A DNA stretch of 64,000 bases from Platanthera guangdongensis (Eukaryota > Streptophyta > Magnoliopsida > Asparagales > Orchidaceae). A program made the position numbers and the translations under genes. The notes under the pieces are model-generated. The model made no database searches, was not told the DNA's origin, and worked only from the letters and a program-made list of their open reading frames with translations. The stretch lies in contig CM077165.1 in the NCBI GenBank assembly GCA_039583875.1, positions 80,340,757-80,404,756 of the forward strand. The letters are read 5' to 3'. This document shows positions 21,701 through 31,645 of the stretch, piece after piece (the first letter of the stretch is position 1; each line of letters begins with the position of its first letter).

Positions 21701-22074
21701 GGATTCGACGTTTGAAAAAGTTAAGTCCGAGATATTTGGGTCCCTTTTAAGTGGTGGAGCGCGTCTGAGAGGCGGCGTATCGGCTAGCTCTGTCGGCAAA
21801 CTTGGGTGGATTACATGATGTATTTCACATCTCGGTGCTTCGGAAGGCCGTTAAAGATCCAGCTCAAATGATCGCGAATGATCGTGTGCCGGTGGAGTAT
21901 GGGCTAACAACGAGAGTTATACCCATGCAGATCGAGGATCGAGCCGAGAAACAGTTGCGGAACAAGACGGTCGGCATGGTGAAAGTCCGGTGGGACAACT
22001 GCGGCCGTGAGGAACTTACATGGTAGAGAGAGCAAACCATGCGAGAGGAGTTCCCCGAGTTGTTTCTGTAATTC
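18707..22074 (+). pseudogene. C pol: protease, RT, RNase H, integrase, chromodomain-like tail
   Basis: Protease [10 protein letters not shown] (about 18745). RT from about 19250, with [20 protein letters not shown] and the catalytic box FIDD (19741-19752). The motif-A aspartate is Glu ([14 protein letters not shown] at 19555), a change expected to cripple catalysis. RNase H: SDASGSGLG, HDLELA, YTDHKSL. Integrase: HHCC zinc domain (20820-20950), DDE residues in VDRLTK (21094), SDRDGRF (21217) and QTERT (21325). GPY/F at LSPRYLGPF, then a tail with KVRWDN-EELTW resembling a chromodomain. Stops: TAG 19861, TGA 20011, TAG 20635, TAG 21058, TAA 21748, a TGA near 21766 and TAG 22024. Confidence 0.92.
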
Positions 22075-22180
22075 ATGGAGAGAATGTTGTTGTAACGGGA
22101 GAACTGTAAGACTATAACTATTTGGTTTCTAATTGCTGGTTGACTTCCTGTGTACTAATTTCGATGACGAAAGTTTTGTA

Positions 22181-22191
22181 GGAGGGGAGGG
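22181..22191 (+). other. Polypurine tract of C
   Basis: GGAGGGGAGGG lies 1 nt before TGTAACAG of the 3' LTR. It is preceded by ATTTCGATGACGAAAG, the same context as in A. Confidence 0.88.
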
Positions 22192-22192
22192 T

Positions 22193-24628
22193 TGTAACAG
22201 CCCAAACTTTTATCAGCAGTCAATTTTCAGGTTACACAGCCTGGGACATGGGCGTGTCCCAGGGCGTGTCCTTCCGTCGACGAATGTTGCTCGACCATCA
22301 TCGAGTGTCGAGTGTCGAGATGGGGTCGACGTTTGTCGAGCAATGAACACGGCCTGTGACACGGGCGTGTCACAGGGCATGTCCTGTGTGTGTCGAGTGT
22401 CGAGAGGAACAGTTGACGAGTGGTCGACAAAATTTGGTCGACGATCGTCGAGTGCTTAGGACACGGCCTGTGACACAGGCGTGTTACAGGGCATGTCAGC
22501 GCGGTACACGAACTCAACTCGCCGAATTGGAGTTGGGAGCTGGGGTGTGTCTAGTGCCGTGTATGGGCACAAGGCCTGGGACACGGGCGTGTCACAGGCC
22601 GTGTGAGTCTCAGGTGATTTTGGGATTTTTTTCGCCTGATGAACACGACCACAGACACGGGCGTGTCTGAAGGCGTGTTGGGTGACACGGCCCATGACAC
22701 GGGCGTGTCACTGGGTTGGATAAGTCGGTTGAACACCGCTTGAGGCACACGGCCTGGGACACGGGCGTGTCACAGGCCGTGTCAGGCAAAAATTATGATT
22801 TTTGATGAAATCGTGGCCATCCATTCCTTCAGCCTGGATCCAAGGGCTGAGAGGCCTCCCTATCTTCTTAAGGCCGAGAATGGGTTGGGAAAACTCATTT
22901 GGCTTTTAAATTTCTCTTACTTTACTTTTAGAGAGAGAAAGAGAGAGGAAGAAGGAGGAGGAAAGGCGGCTGATCACCGGTTGTGCTGCGATTTACCGAC
23001 GAGAGATCCGAGGCCGACGTTGCGGAGGAAAAGCTCTTGTGAGTCGTTCAAGCCAGCTTAGAGCTCATGGCACCAAAGAGGGCTTCAAAGGTAACGACTT
23101 TTCTTCCTAGCCATGTGAAGGCTTCCTTTTTGGCATATGTATGTGATTCTCCCACAAAAAGGTGGCTGCTTTTGGGAGTCTTTGGGTAGATTCATGGAAT
23201 CTTCTTTATTGGCATATAGATTCAGAATTGGAGTATGGAATAGGCATGCTGTGTGAAGCCCATCTGGATTGGTGATGTTGCATACGAATCAGAGAAGACT
23301 CCGTGATAACCGTGTAGTTTAGGGAGTCCACGGGTTATGCCTGTGAAGGGTAGTAGCTGGAATTACTGGAGTGGTAGTCCAGGAAAATATCCGTGTATGT
23401 GTATGATATTGGGTCGTACCTGTGAATGAGTAACTGGAAGTACTGGTGTGACTAGGAAAGGCCCTTTGTGATGCTTGATGTCGTAGGGTGTCCACCTGTG
23501 AAGCGAGTAATAGGAAGTACTGGCATGGTAGCCAGGAAAGACCTCTGACATATGTGATATTGCAGTGTCGTACCTGTGAATGAGTAACAGGAAGTACTGG
23601 TGTGCCCAGGAAAGACCCGTTGTTATTCTGAGAGAATGGGTGTAAGAGAAATACCCAGGCTGAATGCCAAGAACAGGATTGGTGAGACCGACCCGCGCCT
23701 TTGATTAAGCCGCGAGTACGCCGTACTCGGTGAAGGCAAGGCAATTTGAGCAACGGGGGGTGGAGGATCCGACCTGCGTTATGTCCGTCTGATGTGGATC
23801 AGAAGGTGTGGTCTGTTGGAGCGCGTAGTAATAGTCTTAGGCCTGCGCGCCATGACACAATGGGGGGCTACGAGCCATCCCGGTGTAGTAAGACTAGAAC
23901 TCCGGTTGCACGCCATGGAGTAAATGCTCAAGAGAGTTATCATTGGGATGTGACCCTGATATGGTGGTGGGAAAGTGCTTTGCTAGAACACCAAGAATGT
24001 GCCCCGAGTGCATGTACCGTTGGGTCGGGTGGCGAACGGTTGTGATGGCATGTGTGCATTAAAGCACCTTATATGAAATATATTGCCATGCTTGTGATAT
24101 GATATGCCTGCAGGGAAGATTACCGCTGCCCCGAGAAGAGGGGTAGGGTCGTTATAAGTTTGTCAGCTGAACGCTGACCGTTGCTTCTGTTTGCCACCGT
24201 TGGGTGGATTGTCCCTATACAGGTGCTGGAGAGCCAAGTGGGATGCATAAAGGTTGAGGTCAGTGCTGCTGCTGCTGCTAGTGCTAGCCCTCGAAGGCTA
24301 TTTGGAATGCTTGTTATGTTTTTCTTTTATTGTGGCCGGCCTGCGCGCCAATGTTTGGGCCACTGTTTGAAAGCCTTGTAAGGCCATAAGGCCAACGACG
24401 TTTACTTATTGTAAGACATTCCTATATGCTATAAAATGTGGTGTTTTATATGTTGGACATTCAATAGAGGAGTTCAAGTGTATAGGCTTCCGCTAGAATG
24501 CTTTGTGTTAGGTGCGCTGCGTTACTCCGGTATCACTCCGTAGCTTCATCGTCTGTTTTGTGGTATATGCTGTGGGGCCCCGGCCGGACCTTCTAGTATA
24601 TATCATATGAACGGATGGGGTTGTTACA
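22193..24628 (+). repeat. 3' LTR of element C
   Basis: It is 2436 bp, matching the 5' LTR end to end with scattered substitutions and small indels. One such indel is an extra 30-bp class insertion near 23955 (CTGATATGGTGGTGGG). It keeps the uncorrupted exon-1 frame MAPKRASK before GTAACG and the palindrome array at 22230-22790. Confidence 0.94.
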
Positions 24629-27600
24629 GTGTCATAGGGTTCATGACCTTCAGGTGGGGTCAGCCCACTCATCAAGTTGACTAAGTCAACTCTAAAAAGT
24701 CAACTTGGTCAAACATATGGCCTAAAGACGAAAATAAGGGCTAAGCCCATTTTCCTTCGGTTAAGCCCACCAACCTTGGCCCATGACCAGCTCAAGTGGT
24801 CAAAGTCATCCCCTAACCCCCAAAATCAGGAGAGAGATTACATGCAAAGGGGTAGAAAAGGAATTTAGAGAAATGAGGAGAGAGAGAAGAGGAATGAAGA
24901 GGAAGGATGGCCACATGGCCACTTATTCAACTGCCAAAGCTTGCTGGCCGGCCTCCTCAGGCAATTCCAGAGGATTTTGGAGCATGGTGGCCACTTGGCA
25001 CAATGGGTGGAGCAACCAAAGCTCAACCCAAGCTCCCCATTGGACTTATCTCACCATACACCCACTCTCAGCCCAATCTAGCCACACCATCAACTTCATA
25101 GAGTGGAAATGACTGGAGAACGAGTCCTGGAGCAAGGGAATTGCTGGAGAATCGAGGAAACGGGGAGGAGTTGCCAGAGCAAGCTCGGTCAGGGCTCACC
25201 GCCGCGAAACTCGCCGTCAAGCCACCTTAAGGGTTCGTTTCACCTCACCTCTCATCGTACTAGAATCCTAGATCGACTAGGCGAGACATCAGCTCAATTG
25301 AGCCTGATACCATGTTAGCGTAGAGCAAAAATCTGAGCTTTCTCTTCTTGCTCGGGGTCGCCGGAGGAGCCTCCTCCGGCAGCCCCACCGCCGGGAAATG
25401 CCAGCCACCACCTCAACGAAGGCGGTGACAATAATCTCCGGCGGTTGCGCCGGCCCAGGTGGCTAGAAATGCGAAATCAGAATGACCCAGCCAGGCTCAA
25501 TCTCAGTCGTTGCTGATCGGGGACGATGAACAGATGTCGTCCACTTTATTCAAATCAAACTATAGGTTATATTAATTTCATTCAATTTCGGTCACATTTT
25601 ATACATAACTTTGCATGTTAAATATAGTCCCCTCATAGGCAATTTCAGAACTGGTCACCAACATAAAATTATAGATCTATGTCTTACCTTCAATTTGCCA
25701 CCCTAAACATGAGTTTTGGAGATGTAGGGCTCCCTGTAGGGCCATTCTACTAGGACTGGTCCTAGGCAAGGGCAGAATTCAAATGCATGCCCATGCCAAA
25801 CCAGAAGTCCACATGACCCAAAATTTTGGACATGTTCTTGACTTTGGTAGACTTAAACTTTGTCCAAAATTTGGAATTTTTCGAAAAACATTTTTTATAG
25901 TATTTGTGAATATACACAAAAGTAAATTAATGAAATATTTGGAGTAATATGACTCCAAATGGCCCCAAATTTTGGTGGCATGTCCATGGATTCATTATAG
26001 GCCCATGATAAAAATTTCAGTCACTTTTGACTTCTGCATGATGGGTGTTCCCTCTTGCATGAGAAGGGTTAACATAGGCTTGCGGTGCATATAGCCATAT
26101 TTACCAAAATGTGAATTTACCCCTTATTACACATGGTATGACTACAAAACTCTGGACATGAGTTCATAGGGATGGATTGTACCCCTCATAGAAATATTGG
26201 GATTTTTGGAAGCAAAAATACCATTATTTTGAATTTTTAAAAATTAAGCCATTTATATGCAAAAATTTGAAAATAGGGATATTGATGATTTTAAAACCCT
26301 GGATTTTGTCACAAGCTCAAAGGAGTCATATGTAATCCCTGAAAAATTTATGGCCCTGATTAGTTGATTTTATGATGATTTTATGTATTTTTGACCATTT
26401 TGCCCTTTTTGGGAAATTATTTATCTATGGTGGAAATTTCAATACAAATATTCTGGAAAAATTCATAGTGCTTTTTGGATACTTTATTAAATTTAAAACT
26501 CAAGGAATGACATTTTAGTGATATTTTCATATGGGATAATAAAGGATCAAATTACTGTTTTAAGTTATGAATTTTGGCACTTAGTATTATTTTAGTAATT
26601 TACATCTGTAGTAATCTTTATTGAATTTTGAGTAACATATTTCTTGTACTTCATTTTGAAAGTGGCCGATTAATGGATTTAACAATAAATAGAATTAAAT
26701 AGAAATATATATGGGAAAATCATAATTCTTGATATCTTGCCATAATTAACCTAGATGATCCTCAAGAAAAATTATTATACCCATAGAACCATTTGTCATA
26801 GTATCTCATACATAAAGTGACATAGACCACTTAATTATAGAATTTAATTTAGGGTTTTAATGACGTGGAAAAACAGTAAAATTTCATATGGTCAATAGTA
26901 CATATCATACTACCCTATGATAAATATTTAGGGTCATGGTGACCAAAGGATTGGAATTCCGACTATAGTGGTGGTATTGGGTCATGGGTAGTGACTAGCA
27001 CAGTTAGCCCAAACTACTAGGACCACAGGGGGATATGATTAACTATTGAGGTGAGAATTGCATTAGAGGAATAAGCCCTGATTGGTCTCATATAGGTCAC
27101 TACTGGATCACGAGGCGGTGGAGTGCAACCATAAGGACAGTGGTGAAAATGGAGATCGACGGAAGACCGCTGATTTCCCGGTAATTTCTTAAGTCATTAG
27201 ATTTGTTCTACAGCAACAACGAGAGCTGGGGTGAATTATGGGTAGTCATTAACTAAAGTAAATATCCTTGAGAAAGCGAGCTTTGGGCATAATCTCATCG
27301 TACTTCCTAGTGCCCCCAAGAACCCTTCACCGGGTATACCCTGGGCAGTCCTGGGATTAACCTTAAATCACTAAGTATAATAACCCGTAGACAAGAGTAG
27401 TCTTATAAGTAAAGCAACGTATCATCATTCTCACCCATATAGGGTTGGAGGGCTTGTGGTAACATTCTCACCCGTGTAGGGTTGGAGGGATTTTGGTAAC
27501 ATTCTCACCCGTGTAGGGTTGGAGGGATTGTGGTAACATTCTCAACCATATAGGGTTTGAGGGATTCAGGACGGGTTGGTCCTGTGAGCTGGAGGCTTGG

Positions 27601-28054
27601 GTTGGAATATCTTGCATGTGCATAAACTTGTGGTGGGTCATGCAGTACTAGGCCAATCATCACACCGATGGCAGTACGTTGGCTCTGGCGAGGTGTGATG
27701 GTTTGAGCGGCCAGTGGGTTGTTTTACACTGCGGTCTGGAGGACGATCCCCGAAAATGCACACCCGACCAAAAAGATTGGTGGGTAGCCAGCAATTAGTA
27801 CGCAAAGACTCTAGAGTGCACCTAGGACGTGTACAGAGGCGTATGTGAGGTCTAGGCTTGGTAGTGTGATACCCGCCTAGGAGTGGAGATGCCCGCTCCA
27901 CTGCTGTCGTAGCCACAATGGTGGTACCAGAGAGTGATGCTAGCTCCGAAAAGTGGGAACTAAAGGTCTGTGATCACAGAGTCGTTGTGTGTGAGTTGCA
28001 CTTGCATGACTCATAAACAACTGCACGCATTCATTCATATTAGGACATACGCTT
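24629..28054 (+). repeat. 3' LTR of D, continuation, no gene seen
   Basis: This is the rest of the D LTR after element C, up to the G insertion. It has no convincing coding region. It contains a purine-rich stretch (24820-24905), a GC-rich segment with the perfect inverted repeat GCCGGAGGAG-C-CTCCTCCGGC (25360-25380), a long AT-rich section (25550-27050) and a 37-bp tandem repeat (27424-27571). The region near 27880-28040 matches the I LTR near 59950-60080. A reverse PBS-like GAGCCTGATACCATG at 25303 may mark a further fragment. Confidence 0.65.
27424..27571 (+). repeat. 37-bp tandem repeat, four copies
   Basis: Units of the form ACATTCTCACCCGTGTAGGG plus TTGGAGGGATTTTGGTA repeat four times. 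The outer two units carry CCATATAGGG in place of CCGTGTAGGG. The array lies within the D 3' LTR. Confidence 0.9.
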
Positions 28055-29993
28055 TGTAACGCCCCGAAAATTGTATTTGAGTTGGTCGCGTAAAAAGGGA
28101 TTTTTGGTGCTTGTATAGGGGTACACGGCCTAGGACACAGGCGTGTCCAAGGCCGTGTCTGGCATGGTGTTTTGGCCGATTTTATCCCGAGATGGACACG
28201 CCAAGGAACACGGCTTAATGACACGGGCGTGTGCCTACCCGTGTCAGTACCTGTGTTCCATTGGGTCGTGTCGGTTGGTGTGGCGGTTATGTGTGACACG
28301 CCCCCGGACACGGGCGTGTCGAGGACCCGACACGGGCATGTCGAGTGAGACACGAGCGTGTCTAAGCCTGTGTGAGTCTCTGTGTTCGACGATCGTTCCT
28401 GAATCGAGGCACACGGCCTGGGACATGACCGTGTGCCAAGCCTAGTTCGGCCCAAGTCTGTTGATTTTTGAGTAGATCGGAGCCGTTCATTTTCTTTAAT
28501 TAAGATCAAATGGCCCAGGTGGTTTGCTGCTCTGTTAAGGCCGTGAATGGGAGTTGAACCCTTCATTTCTCTCCAAAGCTTTCTCTTTCCAAGGAGTTAG
28601 AGCAAGGAGGAAGAAGGAGGAGGATTCCAGTCGCCGGCGGAGCGTCGGAGCACCGTTTTGAGATCTGAGAGTGGATCCGTGGAGGAAAGTTCGTTGCGAA
28701 GATTTCCATCTGAATAGTTTTTCCATGGCGCCAAAGCGGACTACAAGGGTAACGATTCTCTACTTGAGCCATGTGAAGCTCTTCCTTTTTGCATAGGGAA
28801 AACCCGTTCCCGCGAGTGTGCGGTGTTCCTTGGGGTTGACGGGAATAGTCCCCCTAGTGTTGCATATAGAGTCCAGAATCGAAGTACGGGCATAGGCATT
28901 ATGTGTGAAGCATACCCGGACATGTTGGTCTGTATCGGTGATGTTGCATTTGTTATGATTTGCCGGAGAAGACTCCGTGCTTTTGGGTTTTTGGGTTTCT
29001 ACGCGATAGATTGCAACAGGGATCCTTGGAGGTTATCTCCAGGTGCACCCGAAAAACTGAGCGGAATCGTTATTCTGCTAACTTGGCGGTCTGGGAACCG
29101 GCCTAGAACATAATTGGGTTATGTGATTGTTTGGAATGTTAGGATCCGAGAGAAGCTTGGCCTGTGCATACGTCTTAAGGTGAACTACGCGGTTGAGCAA
29201 CGGGCAAGTGGAATTGGACCTGGGCTATGTGGTTCGGTGCGAGAGACCAGAAAAGGGGACTGGCCGTTGGCTTAGTCGGGAGCCTTAGACAGTGGTCCGG
29301 AAGGCTGAAATGTTCATGTTTTTGCCATCTTGGGGATGGTGGTGAAGACGCTGAAGTATCAGGATTCACCGTTAATGTTCCCTGAGTGCACGGGGTGTTT
29401 GGCCGTGCGAGCCTACACCTGTGGCGAAGTATGTTTTTACATAATTGTTTAGCTGGGCTAATGATATGCAGGGAAGGAGCACCGCCATCCCGATAAAGGG
29501 ACGGGGTCGTTATAATTTGGTCGGCTTTTGCTGACCGTTGCATTGTTTCCCACCATGCGGTGGAATGTTGCTTGCAGGTGCTGCGGAGCCGAGTGCAAAA
29601 TAGCGGGCTGGAGCCCATGTTGCTGTGCTGGCCCTCGAAGGCCTTAGCGAATAGTTGTTTTTATTTTGTCATGTGTGGTCGGCCTGCGATCCGATGTATG
29701 TAAGATACTATTTGTAAAGTGAAATATTTGTAAGGCCATAAGACCGTGTACCCTTTCAGTGTATTTGGGTTTCATTCCTGTTATGTGGATGTGGACATTC
29801 ATGATTATGGATTTAAGTTTTGGGTTCTTTCAATTATTTAAAAGCTTTCGCTAGAATGCTCTGTGTAGGACGAGTAGTCTTAATTGGAATGTTTGGTTAT
29901 TAATACGTAACCCTTCCGTCTGTCTGTGGTATATGGCGTAGGGTTCCAGCTGGACCTTCTATTATATGTCATACAACGGATGGGGGTGTTATA
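28055..29993 (+). repeat. 5' LTR of element G
   Basis: TGTAACGCCCCG to GGGGGTGTTATA, about 1939 bp, with a CA-to-TA decay at the end. Palindromes lie at 28115-28445, gag exon 1 at 28725-28748, and the conserved inverted repeat region near 29512-29540. Confidence 0.9.
28725..28748 (+). pseudogene. Candidate gag exon 1 of G (MAPKRTTR)
   Basis: ATG GCG CCA AAG CGG ACT ACA AGG is followed by GTAACG. Phase 0 joining to 30218 gives MAPKRTTR then EARSGAGQSE, the best preserved example of the split gag in the window. Confidence 0.65.
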
Positions 29994-30217
29994 ATTTGGT
30001 ATCAAACATCTGATTACGGTCAGGCTTAAAGGAATTCGTGGGCGAATTCTTTTAAGGGGTGGTGATCACATGTGTGCGTCATCATTATAACATCAAAAAG
30101 AACCCATGAATGTCCACTTAGGAATGGAAAATACAGTTATTTTGTGGAATCTGAGTATTCCAATGATTGCTTTTAGCAATTTGGTTGTCATCTAATCGTG
30201 TGTCTTTGCTTCTATAG
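28749..30217 (+). other. Candidate leader intron of G
   Basis: GTAACGATTCTC to TTTGCTTCTATAG, 1469 nt, almost the same length as in B (1482). The downstream frame has no ATG until 30284, 22 codons into conserved gag sequence, which supports an upstream exon supplying the start. Confidence 0.55.
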
Positions 30218-31361
30218 GAAGCTAGGAGCGGTGCTGGTCAATCAGAGTGTCCGCAATCGGCGGAAAGTAGTGCACCGAGAGACATGCCTACCACACCTCC
30301 TTCAGCGGAAACCATCAGGATGGTGGCTGAAGCTGTATTTACGATGATTAATGCCCAACCTGCAGGTCAAATGCACCACGCACCTCATGTCGTGGATCAA
30401 GAACTGATTAGGGCGGCAGAGCCGAGAGTGGTGGAGCGCGCAGCAGTTTATCTGGTAGAGCTGAGGAGAGCTACATAGAAGCGGCTTAACCATGTAATGG
30501 GCTTTAATCCCCCAGTATTTGACCGGACTGGAACTCCAGCTGAAGATGAGGACTGGCCCTCTATGATAAAGAGGGTTTTGATAGCCACGTTAACTGAGGA
30601 GTGGCAGAAGACCACCATAGAGACCTTTCTTTTGGCGAGTGAAGCGAGGTTGTGGTGGGATGAGTTGGATTTTCATCTCTTAGTGGGTAGGCAGCTTGCT
30701 GATGTGCCTATGGAGGAATTTTCATGACTGTTCCTGGCCAGATATCTACCCTCTGCTCAGAAGCTTGAGATGGAGAACCAATACCTTGGGTTGACTCAGG
30801 GATCCAGATGCGTGGACGAGTACCTCCACGAGTTTACATGGTTGGGTCGGTATACTGGGGCTATGTTTACGGAAGAGGAGAGGAATACCAACCGATTTTA
30901 TGAGGGTCTTCATCGTGACCTATAGTTACTCCTTGCTGGGCCTAAGGCACAGGGCTTCCTAGCCTTGGGCAACTCGGCCCGGTCTATGGAAATGGTTGTG
31001 AAGAGGGTGCAAGAGAAGAAGGACCCAGGAGAAAAAAAGGCAGAGTTCAAAGTGCCTTATGCAAAGTCAGGATTCCGCAGATGGAATAAGAAGCAGAGGA
31101 CTTCGAACTCATCCCCTTCATCTGGTGTGTCAGGGGCAACCACAAGTCGAGTCCCAGGAGCTTGCTACAACTGTGGGAAGATGGAGAATTTTGCTTGTGA
31201 GTGTTGGAGCGGACGGGAAAAGTCCGAGAGGAAGTCTGGAGCGACTTATGAGGAGAAGGGGAAGGCGGTGGAGTCAACCGCATCCCATCATGCTCCAGTA
31301 CAGCCTAGAGTTTATAATGTTGGTCTGCAAGAGGCCATAAAGCAAGCTGGCGTGGTGACAG
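30218..31361 (+). pseudogene. G gag (exon 2)
   Basis: EARSGAGQSECPQ opens the frame. A Pro/Ala-rich segment and the gag core follow (VMGFNPPVFDRTG, LLASEARLWWDELDFHLL, MEEFS, NTNRFYEGLHRDL). Stops occur at 30476 (TAG), 30725 (TGA) and 30923 (TAG). The zinc knuckle (31163-31204) reads CYNCGKMENFACEC. The zinc-binding His is Asn and an extra Cys has appeared, so it is probably non-functional. The C-terminus EAIKQAGVVTG matches C and runs into the candidate intron. Confidence 0.88.
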
Positions 31362-31439
31362 GTATGAGTTAATTTATAGCATATTAACTTCTGTAGTTGT
31401 TACCTCTTTTATGTGTTAGCTTACTTCTGTTGTTGCTAG
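31362..31439 (+). other. Candidate intron between G gag and protease
   Basis: GACAG|GTATGAGTTAATT...TGTTGTTGCTAG|GATTTG is 78 nt and T-rich near its 3' end. Unspliced RNA terminates at TAA three codons in. Splicing gives VVTG-FVLILD and the protease. This is the cleanest example of the three. Confidence 0.7.
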
Positions 31440-31645
31440 GATTTGTTTTGATTCTCGATTGTCTGGTGAGAGGCTTGTTTGATACGGGAGCTTCACATTC
31501 CTTCTTGTCTGAACGATTTGTGACGTGCATCGGGGTCCCTCCCTCGATGGAAAAAGACAAGTTGGATGTGTTGTTGCCCAATGGGTGCTCAATGCACGCA
31601 GATAAGGTTTGCGTAGTCAAGGTTCGGATTGGGGATCAGGAGCTC
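31440..31645 (+). pseudogene. G protease, truncated
   Basis: [21 protein letters not shown] carries the DTG active site (31481-31489) and continues to VKVRIGDQEL, where it joins copia Gag sequence. About half of a retropepsin domain is present. RT and all downstream parts of G are absent. Confidence 0.88.

Larger units (their letters stand above)
14839..24628 (+). mobile_element. Element C: full-length Ty3/gypsy chromovirus-like retrotransposon
   Basis: The two LTRs are each 2436 bp (14839-17274 and 22193-24628). PBS, gag, protease, RT, RNase H, integrase and a chromodomain-like tail lie in the standard gypsy order, followed by the polypurine tract. GTGTC duplicates flank it at 14834-14838 and 24629-24633, dating insertion after D. 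The 9.8-kb element is structurally complete. About eight stops and at least one frameshift in gag-pol make it incapable of producing its own proteins. The integrase-proximal features (HDVFHISVLRKAV, then RNKTVGMVKVRWDN) suggest the Tekay/Del lineage. Confidence 0.95.
28055..31645 (+). mobile_element. Element G: 5' half of a Ty3/gypsy element (same family as B)
   Basis: 5' LTR 28055-29993, decayed PBS (TTTGGTATCAAAC), gag with candidate exon 1 in the LTR, candidate gag-protease intron, and the first 68 or so residues of the protease region. At 31645 the protease frame stops abruptly and copia F Gag begins. No 3' LTR of G is in the window. It is inserted in the D 3' LTR. Confidence 0.88.

Noticed and set aside
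24629..28054. Host gene or promoter in the long gene-poor stretch
   Set aside because: Frames are short and unrelated to known proteins, and the sequence parallels the long LTR of element I. It is taken as D LTR.
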